From: Solibacillus sp. FSL H8-0538
GTDB lineage: Bacteria > Bacillota > Bacilli > Bacillales_A > Planococcaceae
Reading direction: 5' to 3'
Assembly: GCF_038003525.1 (NCBI RefSeq)
Contig: NZ_JBBOPI010000001.1
Coordinates: 2,969,001 to 3,033,000 of the forward strand
Length of the DNA: 64,000 bases
Shown: piece by piece, positions 47,067 to 55,115 of the stretch
How the letters are laid out: the number at the start of each line of letters is the position of its first letter
How positions within the stretch are numbered: position 1 is the stretch's first letter
The notes under the pieces: model-generated
The model's input: only the letters and a program-made list of their open reading frames with translations
Told to the model about the DNA's origin: nothing
Database searches by the model: none
Made by a program: the position numbers and the translations under genes

Positions 47067-47144
47067 TCAAATGTAATTAAACTATATCATACTGGCCTTT
47101 CGAAAAAAATAAAAATCGTTAGGTCATTTTGGCGTATCTAAAAA

Positions 47145-47190
47145 ATGTAAGTGAAGTGTGGAGGGATATCCCTCCACACTTCACTTACAT
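47145..47190. repeat. 46-bp perfect palindrome in the IS110 right end
   Basis: Centred on GATATC at 47165-47170, with arms containing GTAAGTGAAGTGTGGAGG and its complement. Read on the minus strand TTTTTAGA follows, so it can terminate transcription entering from the right. On the plus side AAAAACAT follows. Confidence 0.7.
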
Positions 47191-47240
47191 AAAAACATAA
47201 TCTATTTTTAATAATTAGGTTGACTAATCGTAAGGAAAAA

Positions 47241-48142
47241 GGCTATGACCATATTCGCGCAAAAATAGAAGACCAAGAACTCATCGATCACATTGAAAAA
47301 GAAAGCGAGCATCAGCCTGTTCAACTGATGTGTCGCGTATAAAGATACCTAAAAGTACGTATTATCAATCGTTTCATAAGAAGCCAAACAGCTATCATGT
47401 CGCCAATGAGAAGCTTTTAGTACGCATTCGTGCCATCCACGCAGACAGTAGTGGGCGGTACGGTGCGCCAAAGATTTTCGCCATTTTAAATCAAGAAGGC
47501 TATACCGGCAGTATTGATCGCGTTCAGCGTATTATGAAACACGCAGGCATCCGTTCGAACATTGTAAAAAAGTACAAACCGACCTCATCTAGTGGTCATG
47601 TGGAAGAACGTGAAAACGTAATCGAACAGGACTTTACAACCGAAACCATCAACGAAAAATGGGTAGCGGATATTACGTATATCCACACCGTTCAAGATGG
47701 CTGGTGCTATTTGGCGTCGGTACAAGATTTACACACAAAAAAGATTGTCGGCTATAAATTTGGTCGCCGTATGACGGTAGACCTTGTTTTAGACGCGCTC
47801 GAAAACGCCGTGATGGCCCAGCAACCCGCATCAGGCTTAATTTTGCATACCGATTTAGGGACGCAATATACAAGCGAAGATTTTCGTAAAAAGCTCGAGC
47901 AGCATGGCATCACGCCATCATACAGTCGCAAAGGTTGTCCGTATGATAATGCGTGCATCGAATCGTTCCATGCGACATTGAAAAAAGAAGAAGTTTACCG
48001 CACACGCTACGCCAATTTTGAAGCAGCTCGCATGGCTTTATTCCGCTACATTGAAGGCTGGTACAACCGCAAGCGAATTCATGGTAGCATCGGCTATTTA
48101 TCGCCAGATGCATTTGAAAAAATCTGCCGTGCCGCAGCGTAA
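47241..48142 (+). pseudogene. IS3 OrfB transposase, frameshifted
   Basis: The orfB frame enters G-Y-D-H-I-R-A-K-I-E-D-Q-E-L and reaches a stop at 47339-47341 after L-M-C-R-V. Restoring one T there gives R-V-L-K-I-P-K-S-T-Y-Y and continues in the long frame from 47330 to 48142. The retroviral-type DDE core is complete: A-D-I-T-Y-I-H, H-T-D-L-G-T-Q-Y and N-A-C-I-E-S-F-H. The 47330 frame alone gives 270 residues lacking part of the N-terminus. Confidence 0.82.
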
Positions 48143-48385
48143 ACATGGATGATGCAAATCCCCACCCCCACATTTTTGTCTGGCAACATCCGTATCTTTT
48201 TCGCGCTACATCCCAAGTAGGCGGTCAAAGGCTCTTTTCACTTTGACGGGCTACTTGGGATGTGGAACAATCCAGTCCGGATGTTGCCCAAGAAAAAACT
48301 TAGGCAGAATGTGTCCAAAAACTTGACGTAGATCCATATCTCTACCAATAAACTCTATTAAGTACTGTAAAATTAGGCACAAAAA

Positions 48386-48422
48386 CTACCGATAAACAAA
48401 ATTTTTATCGGTAGCTTTCTTT
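48386..48422. terminator. Rho-independent terminator
   Basis: A perfect 11-bp stem, CTACCGATAAA and its complement. TTTTTG follows on the minus strand and CTTTCTTTT on the plus strand. It ends the gene at 48432. Confidence 0.8.
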
Positions 48423-48431
48423 TGTTTCTAA

Positions 48432-49409
48432 TTAACCTCTAATTTCTTTATCAATTGACTGCTCATTCATTGAATCATTTATAATTTGATCGATATCTTC
48501 ATCAGATAAAGCATTGTTCTCATTAGACCTCTGTGTGTTTTTTATACCCTCTCTAAAACTATCTATTGCTGTTAAATCATTTTCTGTGTAATCAATAAGG
48601 TACTCTTTCAAACTTCTACCTTTTGACTCATAATCCCAAATTTCTTTTTTATTCAATTGGCCTCTATTATTAGCCTTATTAAGATATAAAAGTGTTTGCT
48701 CTTGTCTGTGGTACTCTTGTCTTCTAATACTTACAATTTTCTCCCAATATTTTTCAGCATCATATAGATAACTACTTACAACAAATTTTTTTGGTACTAG
48801 AACAATTGGAAAATCTCTTTTACCTACACCTTTAATACTTGGAACATATTCAACAAACTCTTCCCATTTATTATTCATATGGTTCCAAAATTTTCTTTCT
48901 AATTTAAAATCTCTTTTAATGTTATATATTTCACATTGTTGTATAGTAAATTCTACAAGCTTCTTTTTTATTAGGCTTGCGATTAAATCTGACATTTTAT
49001 CACAGCCAAATTTGTCTATAAAGACATGTAAGTCTTCGATTCGTCCAATTAAACCTTTTGAAATTAATTCTTTTATATGAATAAAATTAAAAATTTCATT
49101 TAACTCTTCTTCACTATTTCCAGTTCCTTGTGGAAAGCCTTCCGTATATCCCAAATAAATTTCATTTGATTCGCCCGAATAAACTAAGTTGCTTCTTGCT
49201 TCTTCAATTTGCTTATTCTCATACAAATCTAATACCGTGTTAAAAAAGTCTAAAATTATTTGATCACATTCAATAGCTAATTCGTCATTTTCAGCTTCAA
49301 TACGTGTTGGGTCAATAAATAATTTATTATCCCAATCGATTCTAATATCTATAAATTCGAAATCTTTCTGAGAATATTCTTTTAGTTTAAAATACTTAGA
49401 AAATCGCAT
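48432..49409 (-). CDS. Unknown protein with F-I-D-P motif
   Basis: 325 soluble residues. The N-terminus is distinctive: R-F-S-K-Y-F-K-L-K, then D-F-E-F-I-D-I-R-I-D-W-D, then L-F-I-D-P-T-R-I. Mid-protein G-F-P-Q-G-T-G-N-S-E-E-E-L and D-K-F-G-C-D-K-M-S-D-L, then F-P-I-V-L-V-P-K-K-F-V. I have the impression of a family met in accessory or defence islands, but cannot name it. Acidic tail. No ribosome site better than GGCGG is seen before the ATG. It is followed by a strong terminator and may be its own unit. Confidence 0.7.
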   Translation of the reverse strand: MRFSKYFKLKEYSQKDFEFIDIRIDWDNKLFIDPTRIEAENDELAIECDQIILDFFNTVLDLYENKQIEEARSNLVYSGESNEIYLGYTEGFPQGTGNSEEELNEIFNFIHIKELISKGLIGRIEDLHVFIDKFGCDKMSDLIASLIKKKLVEFTIQQCEIYNIKRDFKLERKFWNHMNNKWEEFVEYVPSIKGVGKRDFPIVLVPKKFVVSSYLYDAEKYWEKIVSIRRQEYHRQEQTLLYLNKANNRGQLNKKEIWDYESKGRSLKEYLIDYTENDLTAIDSFREGIKNTQRSNENNALSDEDIDQIINDSMNEQSIDKEIRG

Positions 49410-49578
49410 TATCTTACCGCCTTATACTTTTCTTTTGTTATTAAATTTTTTATAAGATAATACTCTAAGTACTACATTGATTTTATTTTAAAAGAAATAT
49501 AAAATAATGCTGTAGTCAACGAAGACCTAGAGTATTTAATTTTAATTAATTGCCGTTAATTAAAGTTCAATTACTTGT

Positions 49579-49619
49579 CATTGAAAGTATAACTGGTTGC
49601 CGCCTTTATACTTTCAATG
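49579..49619 (-). terminator. Terminator overlapping the stop of the small basic gene
   Basis: A perfect 13-bp stem, CATTGAAAGTATA (49579-49591) and its complement (49607-49619), enclosing AACTGGTTGCCGCCT. The right arm includes the TGA of the gene ending at 49614. Confidence 0.7.
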
Positions 49620-49739
49620 TTTTTCATCTTGATGCTTTTTCAATATTTTTGCAGCTTTACTTTTTTCCTTCTTAGAACTGCCCTTACTACTTAATGTTTT
49701 ACCTGCTTTTCCAACTTTTCCTCCTGAATGCTTTGCCAT
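49614..49739 (-). CDS. Small Lys/Ser-rich basic protein
   Basis: 41 residues from ATG at 49739 with AAAGGGGGC 7 bases upstream: M-A-K-H-S-G-G-K-V-G-K-A-G-K then S/K-rich, ending K-H-Q-D-E-K-H. Eighteen or so basic residues suggest nucleic-acid binding or a disordered tail. Similar small proteins occur in Firmicute accessory DNA from memory. It follows the membrane-protein gene by 21 bp and ends in a terminator, so it is probably the last gene of the STAS cluster. Confidence 0.65.
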   Translation of the reverse strand: MAKHSGGKVGKAGKTLSSKGSSKKEKSKAAKILKKHQDEKH

Positions 49740-49760
49740 CTTCAAGCCCCCTTTATAAGT

Positions 49761-50168
49761 TTATTTTCTTTTATCATCTAAGAATAACAATCCAAATACT
49801 ATAACCGCGATTAAAAATACACCTATAACGGCCTTAAGTGCATAAAGTATAGTTGCTATTGATATTCCCAATATTATAACTGATAAAATAATATGAATAC
49901 CTACACTATATTCATAATAAGTGTATTTAATTGACTCCCATGTAATTTTCAACATAACCAACGATGCTGACATTTGTAAAGTAATCCCAGTTATAGATAA
50001 AATACCAAAAATCAATAAACTATTAGCATTTGAACTAAATAAAATTTCTATAGCTTTATCAATATTTTCTACATGTACATCTACAAAATAACTATTAGAT
50101 ATAAAAATTATCAATAAGCCTAGCAATACCAGCGCCAAAGCAAAATATGATTTAACATTTATACTCAC
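49761..50168 (-). CDS. Small membrane protein with four hydrophobic segments
   Basis: 135 residues from GTG at 50168, where AAAGGAGG stands 7 bases upstream; the frame extends 16 codons further across that ribosome site. Hydrophobic segments lie at about 8-26, 48-70, 86-105 and 108-127, with a short basic C-terminus (D-D-K-R-K). No transporter or enzyme motif. It lies 93 bp after the STAS-winged-helix gene on the same strand. Confidence 0.65.
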   Translation of the reverse strand: MSINVKSYFALALVLLGLLIIFISNSYFVDVHVENIDKAIEILFSSNANSLLIFGILSITGITLQMSASLVMLKITWESIKYTYYEYSVGIHIILSVIILGISIATILYALKAVIGVFLIAVIVFGLLFLDDKRK

Positions 50169-50261
50169 TTTACCACCTCCTTTCAAAAATTTATGTTCCC
50201 ACTCTTTGGTTTTCAATTTTTTTTTTGAAAACCATTTATTTTTTTAAGGAAGTTTCCTTCC

Positions 50262-50825
50262 TTAAAAAATACTTTGGTATATATATTGTCTACCACCCTC
50301 TATAAGTGGCTCCTCTACTCTTCTAATTAGTCTTTGTTTATATAGCGAGTTTAAATGAGTACTCATTAAATTTGGTTGCTTGTTTAAAAGTTCGGCAACC
50401 TCTCTAGCTGTAGTTTTTTTTAATAAGTACACTTTTTCTAAAATTTTTTGATGAGTTCCTGAAATATCACCTATAAAATTTGCTTTACCATCAGAGAGCT
50501 TCTCAACAATTGCCAACTTTGTGTCAGCTAAAGTGGTTTCAATATTGTATGTGTGTTCATGAACTTCATTATTCAAATTGATGAAATATAAAAATTTATC
50601 ATTCTCACAATCACACAAGTACCGAATTACTTTACTAATTACTTCATCTACACCAGAACTATTAATAGCTTGTACATCCTTAAAGTCATAATAAAATATA
50701 GTACCAATATCAGCTTTAGAGATACTATCTAAAATTTCATCCTTAATTGGTGCTACTTTAACTCTACTAATAAGATGTTTATTACTAATTAATTCTGGAC
50801 AAAGCACCGTAGCAATAATAATCAC
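50262..50825 (-). CDS. STAS-like (DUF4325-type) protein with winged-helix C-terminus; unusual start
   Basis: About 187 residues. The first part resembles a STAS-like fold (T-I-F-Y-Y-D-F-K-D-V-Q-A-I-N-S-S-G-V-D-E-V-I-S). The C-terminal ~65 residues form a winged helix (T-A-R-E-V-A-E-L-L-N-K-Q-P-N-L-M-S-T-H-L-N-S-L). That joins a partner-switch type module to DNA binding. The only GTG near the start (50825) overlaps the AGGAGG, and the next (50804) is 17 bases from it; ATT codons at 50819 or 50816 have normal spacing, so a non-standard ATT start is possible. Follows the STAS-ATPase gene by 63 bp. Confidence 0.7.
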   Translation of the reverse strand: MIIIATVLCPELISNKHLISRVKVAPIKDEILDSISKADIGTIFYYDFKDVQAINSSGVDEVISKVIRYLCDCENDKFLYFINLNNEVHEHTYNIETTLADTKLAIVEKLSDGKANFIGDISGTHQKILEKVYLLKKTTAREVAELLNKQPNLMSTHLNSLYKQRLIRRVEEPLIEGGRQYIYQSIF

Positions 50826-50888
50826 CTCCTGATTTCAATTATAAATTTGAAAACGATAATTTAAAACTATTACATATTCAAATTTATG

Positions 50889-51734
50889 TCAAGCAATTTC
50901 AATACAAAAATCATAGTAAGTCCCTGGATAAATGGAGGTAGTTTTAAAAATTTGAATATCCTTAGTAAGAATATTATATATATTATTCCCTGTTTTAAGT
51001 AGAATTCTACTTTCTTTAAAGTTATCAGAAAAAGAATTCTTTCTCATTGTATTTAACCCTAACCCACCTGACGATTCCCTTGTACTTTCATTAACCATGA
51101 AAGCTTTTTTTAAAATATCATGTTGGGTATCAGTTTCATCTGCCTTAACTTTAAATCTATTAATAATACCTACTCCATCATCAGCAAGACCTATACGTAT
51201 TTTATTTGAAGACTTATAAAGTTGGATAGTTACAAAACCATTTCCTCCACTATGATTATAAATATTTGTTCCTAACTCCGTTGTAATGTTGATAATATTA
51301 TTTGTAATCTTAGATGAGAAATTATTTTCTGAAAATATCTTTAAAATGGAGTCTGTCATACACTCTAAATCATCGTCATTTCTCAAAGGTAATATTTCTA
51401 ATAAAATAGAACTTGTATCATTTCTATTTCTTGACTTATATTCTTCTAAACTACAATTACTAGAAACACCCTCAGGTAAGTATTCAAAAAAATTTAACCT
51501 TTCAAGATAAGAAACAATTTCACAATGTTCTAAATCTAAGTAAACTTTCATATATCTATTTAAATTTTGAATTCCTAAAACAAAACTAATCATACCTAGA
51601 GGTGTTATAAAAGCTAAATTTGAAGCATCAATTACTATAGTTTTATAATTCTTATTAATTGATGCATAAACTTGCTGATTAAAACTATCAATACTTGTAA
51701 TCGAACTCACAATATTAGGTAATAATATTCTCAA
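50889..51734 (-). CDS. STAS-like plus GHKL ATPase fusion protein
   Basis: 281 residues from a TTG start with AGGAGG 8 bases upstream. Residues 1-90 look like a STAS domain (V-I-D-A-S-N-L-A-F-I-T-P-L-G-M). Residues about 130-281 form a GHKL ATPase: T-T-E-L-G-T-N-I-Y-N-H (N box), A-D-D-G-V-G-I (G1) and S-S-G-G-L-G-L-N (G2). This joins in one chain what SpoIIAA and SpoIIAB (or RsbV and RsbW) do as partners. No histidine-phosphorylation motif. It is the first gene of the cluster and likely controls the winged-helix protein encoded next. Confidence 0.8.
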   Translation of the reverse strand: MRILLPNIVSSITSIDSFNQQVYASINKNYKTIVIDASNLAFITPLGMISFVLGIQNLNRYMKVYLDLEHCEIVSYLERLNFFEYLPEGVSSNCSLEEYKSRNRNDTSSILLEILPLRNDDDLECMTDSILKIFSENNFSSKITNNIINITTELGTNIYNHSGGNGFVTIQLYKSSNKIRIGLADDGVGIINRFKVKADETDTQHDILKKAFMVNESTRESSGGLGLNTMRKNSFSDNFKESRILLKTGNNIYNILTKDIQIFKTTSIYPGTYYDFCIEIA

Positions 51735-51929
51735 CCTATAGTCCTCCTAAATTTCAAGTAATTACATAATAGCAAGAAAACATTTCTAACCTCAAATAAA
51801 AAGAAATAAAATTCATAATAATCAATTTTATATTAAAAATAATACTTATTTACAATAAGATTAATTATCTTAAATACGGTATAATTTTAAAGTCTCCAAA
51901 CTGCTCCACAAGCACACATGGAGGACAAC

Positions 51930-53186
51930 ATGGCAATTACAATCAAAAAAGAAACACTTAAAAATGGAACCACATCATATAAATTCGTCGTTAATTTAGG
52001 AATTCCTGAAGGTGAAACTAAACCTCGAATCGTTACTCGACGAGGCTTCACATCTACAAAAGAAGCAAAGCAAGAGCTAAAAAAATTACAGGCTCAAGCT
52101 GCACTTGGCATCTATCCTGAAAAGAAAGTGCGCGGTAGCAATGAAGCGGCGAGCTTGCAAACAGTAACTACAGTTGAAGTTGCACTCGCTTCTTCAACAA
52201 ATAAAACAATGACATATCAAGAAGTGTTTGAGATTTGGAAGGAAGCATACGAGCTGAAAGTCGAATCAACAACTGTCGACAAAACAATGGGCTATTTTAG
52301 AAATCACATCCTGCCTGAATTCGGTACGCGTCCAGTCGATTCAATTACGTACCTAGACTGCAAGCAGCTTATGACGAAGCTGACAAAAAAGCTGAAATCA
52401 AGTCGCAAAATTCTTTTCTACTTCAGTCGTATTTTAAAAGAGGCTGTACAGATGGATCTGATTCCAAAAAATCCGATGACAGGCATTGAGCTTCCTTCCG
52501 AAAAGAAGAATCAGTTTGAGCATGAAAATGAGGTTTTTAAAGAGAACTACTATGATCGTGAGGAATTAGCGGAATTTCTAGCATGCTGCAAGAACGATTT
52601 ATCGCAGCTGAAATATACGGCATTTCATTTGCTAGCTCATAGCGGTCTACGTAAAGGTGAGCTTTTTACGCTTACCTAGGCGGATATTAATTTCGAAGCG
52701 GCAGTGTTGAGGGTTAATAAGGCTGTAGGCTATTCGACGACACGAGGGCTTCATATTAAGAACACAAAGACGTCAAAACCGCGCGTTGTGGATTTGGATG
52801 AAGAAACCCTTAGCTTATTAAATGATTGGGCGGAAATGCAGCGTTTAGAGCTTTCAAAAGCGCGGCTGAAAGTTAAACCTGATAGCAAGCAGCTGTTATT
52901 TCCAAATATCTATAATGAGTTGATGCATCCCTCGAAAACGAGTAGATGGATTCGCGATGTACAGAAGAAACATAACCTTCGCGAAATTTCTACCCATGGA
53001 CTGCGTCATACGCATTGTTCCTTACTTTTTGAATCTGGCTTCTTTACCCCAGCACAAGTAATGGAGCGATTAGGCCATACTGATTTAGAAACAACGATGA
53101 AGATCTATACGCACGTGACTCGTCAATCGCTCGCGAGCAGTACAAAAAATTATTTAAGCTTTATTAAAAATGATGATAACGAATAA
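51930..53186 (+). pseudogene. int: Tyrosine integrase with an in-frame amber codon
   Basis: From ATG at 51930 (GGAGG upstream), 418 codons: an arm-type DNA-binding N-terminus, a SAM-like core-binding domain, and a catalytic domain. TAG at 52677-52679 (codon 250) replaces the tryptophan expected after L-F-T-L-T, one base from TGG. The frame continues to A-D-I-N-F-E-A-A-V and on. The first catalytic Arg (H-S-G-L-R-K-G-E) lies before the stop; H-G-L-R-H-T-H and the nucleophile in M-K-I-Y-T-H lie after it. So the two halves cannot work alone. It lies beside the 3' end of ssrA, a common integration target for such enzymes. Confidence 0.88.
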
Positions 53187-53273
53187 AAGTTGTCAAAAAC
53201 CGTGACAACTTTTTGGCAACTATTTTGGCAACTTTTAAACTGTGCTTAGATGAGTGTCTATGCGCGGACAAAA

Positions 53274-53301
53274 TAAAAAACCCTTGATATACAAGGGTTT
53301 T
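53274..53301 (-). terminator. ssrA terminator
   Basis: AACCCTTG and CAAGGGTT form the stem, followed by TTTTTTATTTTG on the minus strand, 45 bp beyond the ssrA 3' end. Confidence 0.8.
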
Positions 53302-53342
53302 GAGGACTCATATGCGTTTATATGACGCCATATGATTTCCAG

Positions 53343-53388
53343 TATATGGAGACGGCGGGAGTCGAACCCGCGTCCAGAAACTCCAATA
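53343..53388 (-). other. Proximal attachment site within the ssrA 3' end (candidate)
   Basis: TATATGGAGACGGCGGGAGT and the following bases to CTCCAA match the decayed copy at 20478-20522 in the same orientation. The amber-interrupted integrase gene lies 157 bp away on the inner side. Crossover point not defined. Confidence 0.5.
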
Positions 53389-53699
53389 CTCCAGCTTCTA
53401 CGCGTGTAGTTTACCTATTTGCGATTCGCGTGGCATTATGCCGGTAAACAGGCGTCCTGCACGCTAGCTTGGAAATCTCTTGCCGGTGACTCAAGCAGCA
53501 CCACCGACCGTATCCCACTAAAGTTGGGCCCTACGTTATGCACATGGGCGATGCATAGGCAGAGCGCTTACGAGCTTACGCTGCGAAAGCTAAGTTTTGT
53601 TGTTTGCCAGTTATTATATAACTTCCGTTGATGACGAAGACGAGACCTCCGACGCGCGACTAGAGCTTGAACCATCCCTGTCGAATCCGTAACGTCCCC
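53347..53699 (-). ncRNA. ssrA: Transfer-messenger RNA (tmRNA)
   Basis: The 5' end GGGGGACGTTACGGATTCGA near 53699 pairs with the 3' GTCTCC(A) at 53347 to make the alanine-type acceptor stem; GGGTTCGACTCCC is the T arm. The tag frame at 53576-53611 reads ACT then G-K-Q-Q-N-L-A-F-A-A and TAA, the degradation signal added to stalled proteins. CCA is not encoded in full after the discriminator A, so it must be added. SmpB, its protein partner, is encoded at 54601. The 3' end doubles as the likely integration site of the adjacent integrase. Confidence 0.95.
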
Positions 53700-53873
53700 C
53701 TATAAGTCGGTTTTCGATAAGCACTTGCTTCTCGAAACCATTCGGTGAAATTTAGGATTAACTAAATCACTTAGGAGTAGATACTGATTGCTCAATATCG
53801 TACGGTCAGATCTGCATAAGCAGTCTGTAAAGAGTATCGTATGAGTAGACACTCACTGGCAACTGTATTACAA

Positions 53874-53902
53874 AGTATAAGTCAAAAAAGGTTAAACTGC
53901 AA
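53874..53902 (-). promoter_or_regulatory. Candidate SigA promoter upstream of ssrA
   Basis: On the minus strand TTGCAG (53902-53897), 17-base spacer, TATACT (53879-53874). Transcription would start near 53867, about 170 bases before the mature tmRNA 5' end, which would need processing. A closer promoter could exist. Confidence 0.35.
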
Positions 53903-53966
53903 GTAATCCTTTCGATCTTCCTAATAAATATTATTAGGAATAATGCCAAAAATGAACATTAAAAAA

Positions 53967-54030
53967 GCACAACTCGCCCAAAATAAGACGAGTTGATGCC
54001 CTTACTTATGTGGATGGGAAGGTTTTTCAT
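53967..54030 (+). repeat. Dispersed hairpin repeat, copy 3
   Basis: GCACAACTCGCCC with partner GACGAGTTG, followed by ATGCCCTTACTTATGTGGAT. The best-preserved tail of the family. Confidence 0.65.
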
Positions 54031-54043
54031 TTACCTCATCTTG

Positions 54044-54373
54044 TTAATCTACAATAAACAGTTTGGCTCCGGTACTCGTGTACGATCGATGTGGGCTTGT
54101 ATCATCTGCTACCTGATAACTGACTCCGGGCGTAAGTTTGAATTTTCGACCATCTGAAAGTTCTGTATCAAGTTCGCCTTCAAGTACTAATAAAACATGG
54201 CCTTTGTTACACCAGTGGTCTGCTATGTATCCAGGCGTATACTCTACCATTCTAACTCGAATATTCCCCATCTCAAATGTTCGCCAATAAGCATTCCCTT
54301 CAATTCCAGGATGTTGCGTAGCGCTTATTTCATTCCAGTCAATTGTAGAAAACGGAACATCGGTAATCTTCAT
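54044..54373 (-). CDS. DHCW-motif cupin protein
   Basis: 109 residues from ATG at 54373 (AAAGGTGG upstream; seven earlier in-frame codons lack a site). A small single-domain cupin with I-A-D-H-W-C-N-K-G-H-V-L-L-V-L-E-G-E-L, the D-H-[CW] motif of a recognised cupin subfamily, and a C-terminal S-P-H-R-S-Y histidine. Probably binds a metal; substrate unknown. It lies between the ssrA upstream region and smpB, on the same strand as smpB but after its terminator. Confidence 0.82.
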   Translation of the reverse strand: MKITDVPFSTIDWNEISATQHPGIEGNAYWRTFEMGNIRVRMVEYTPGYIADHWCNKGHVLLVLEGELDTELSDGRKFKLTPGVSYQVADDTSPHRSYTSTGAKLFIVD

Positions 54374-54565
54374 ATTTTTATCCACCTTTCCCAAAACTAT
54401 ATTAAAACTCGTTTACTAAACCATTCGTATAAATAATAAATAGTTCTTGTTTAGAATGACAGTTCCCTTTTGGAATAGCAATATTTGTTGGGTGAAAATA
54501 GGTAATAATCAGAAAACTTTTTATTCCTTCCATCACTAACCCTACCCGAATACCACCAAAATAAA

Positions 54566-54594
54566 ACCACTTAGCTCCTCTTGAACTAAGTGGT
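54566..54594 (-). terminator. Terminator of the secG-smpB operon
   Basis: ACCACTTAG and CTAAGTGGT around CTCCTCTTGAA; TTTTATTTT follows on the minus strand. It lies 6 bp after smpB. Confidence 0.8.
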
Positions 54595-54600
54595 CTTATC

Positions 54601-55065
54601 TTATTGATTTCTTCCTTTAAATGCACGTTCTATATCACGTTTCGCCTCTTTTTTGCGGAGGTCATCGCGTTTATCGTAATCTTTTTTACCCTTACCAATA
54701 CCAATTAGCAGTTTGGCATAACCGTCTTTAATGTACATTTTTAGCGGTACGATTGTGTAGCCATCTCGTTTGACTGAGCCAATGAGTTCAGAAATTTGCC
54801 TTTTATGTAATAGAATTTTGCGGCTACGTAGTGGTTCATGATTGAAACGGTTCCCTTGGTCGAACGGGCTAATATGCATATTATTAATCCACGCTTCGCC
54901 ATCGCGCATGCCCACGTAGGAATCTTTTAGTTGTACTCTGCCTGCACGAATCGCTTTGATTTCTGTACCTGTTAAGACCATGCCGGCTTCGATTGTTTCT
55001 TCAATAAAGTAATCATGCCCTGCTTTTTTGTTTTGTGCTAATACTTTCCCTGCGCCTTTTGCCAT
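54601..55065 (-). CDS. smpB: SsrA-binding protein SmpB
   Basis: 154 residues starting [15 protein letters not shown] at 55065, with GAGGAG upstream. The OB-fold motifs [17 protein letters not shown] and the basic tail ([19 protein letters not shown]) are complete. SmpB carries tmRNA to stalled ribosomes; its tail reads the empty mRNA channel. It is the last gene of the secG - esterase - rnr - smpB operon, with ssrA encoded about 900 bp further on. Confidence 0.96.
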   Translation of the reverse strand: MAKGAGKVLAQNKKAGHDYFIEETIEAGMVLTGTEIKAIRAGRVQLKDSYVGMRDGEAWINNMHISPFDQGNRFNHEPLRSRKILLHKRQISELIGSVKRDGYTIVPLKMYIKDGYAKLLIGIGKGKKDYDKRDDLRKKEAKRDIERAFKGRNQ

Positions 55066-55115
55066 TTGTAACACTCCTCACAATGGGTGAGGTGCGGCAG
55101 GCGCCGCACCATCAT

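Larger units (their letters stand above)
45602..47235 (+). mobile_element. IS110-family element inserted in the IS3 slippery site
   Basis: The IS3 sequence CCTA-AAAAA-GGCT should have six A (programmed A_AAA_AAG frameshift). Three A remain at 45599-45601 and five at 47236-47240, total eight, so the insertion duplicated two A, as expected of an IS110 with a 2-bp core. There are no terminal inverted repeats, also as expected. It carries 240 bp of non-coding DNA, the transposase, and a right end with a 46-bp palindrome. Confidence 0.8.
45317..48317 (+). mobile_element. IS3-family insertion sequence, degenerate and interrupted by an IS110
   Basis: Ends are TGGACACACTTACGCTAAGTT at 45317 (first 8 exact) and the inverse of TGGACACATTCTGCCTAAGTT ending at 48317 (each 21 bases, quoted loosely). 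Inside lie orfA with a stop, the IS110 insertion, and orfB with a 1-base deletion. Near the right end is a long imperfect hairpin (48208-48262, arms with CATCCCAAGTAG). No target duplication is seen. The element cannot move by itself. Confidence 0.8.

Noticed and set aside
48208-48262. Long imperfect inverted repeat as an integron attC or small RNA
   Set aside because: It lies inside the IS3 right end and has no integron core sites; better taken as part of the IS.
53419-53631. Plus-strand open frame of 70 codons
   Set aside because: It lies entirely within the structured tmRNA on the other strand.
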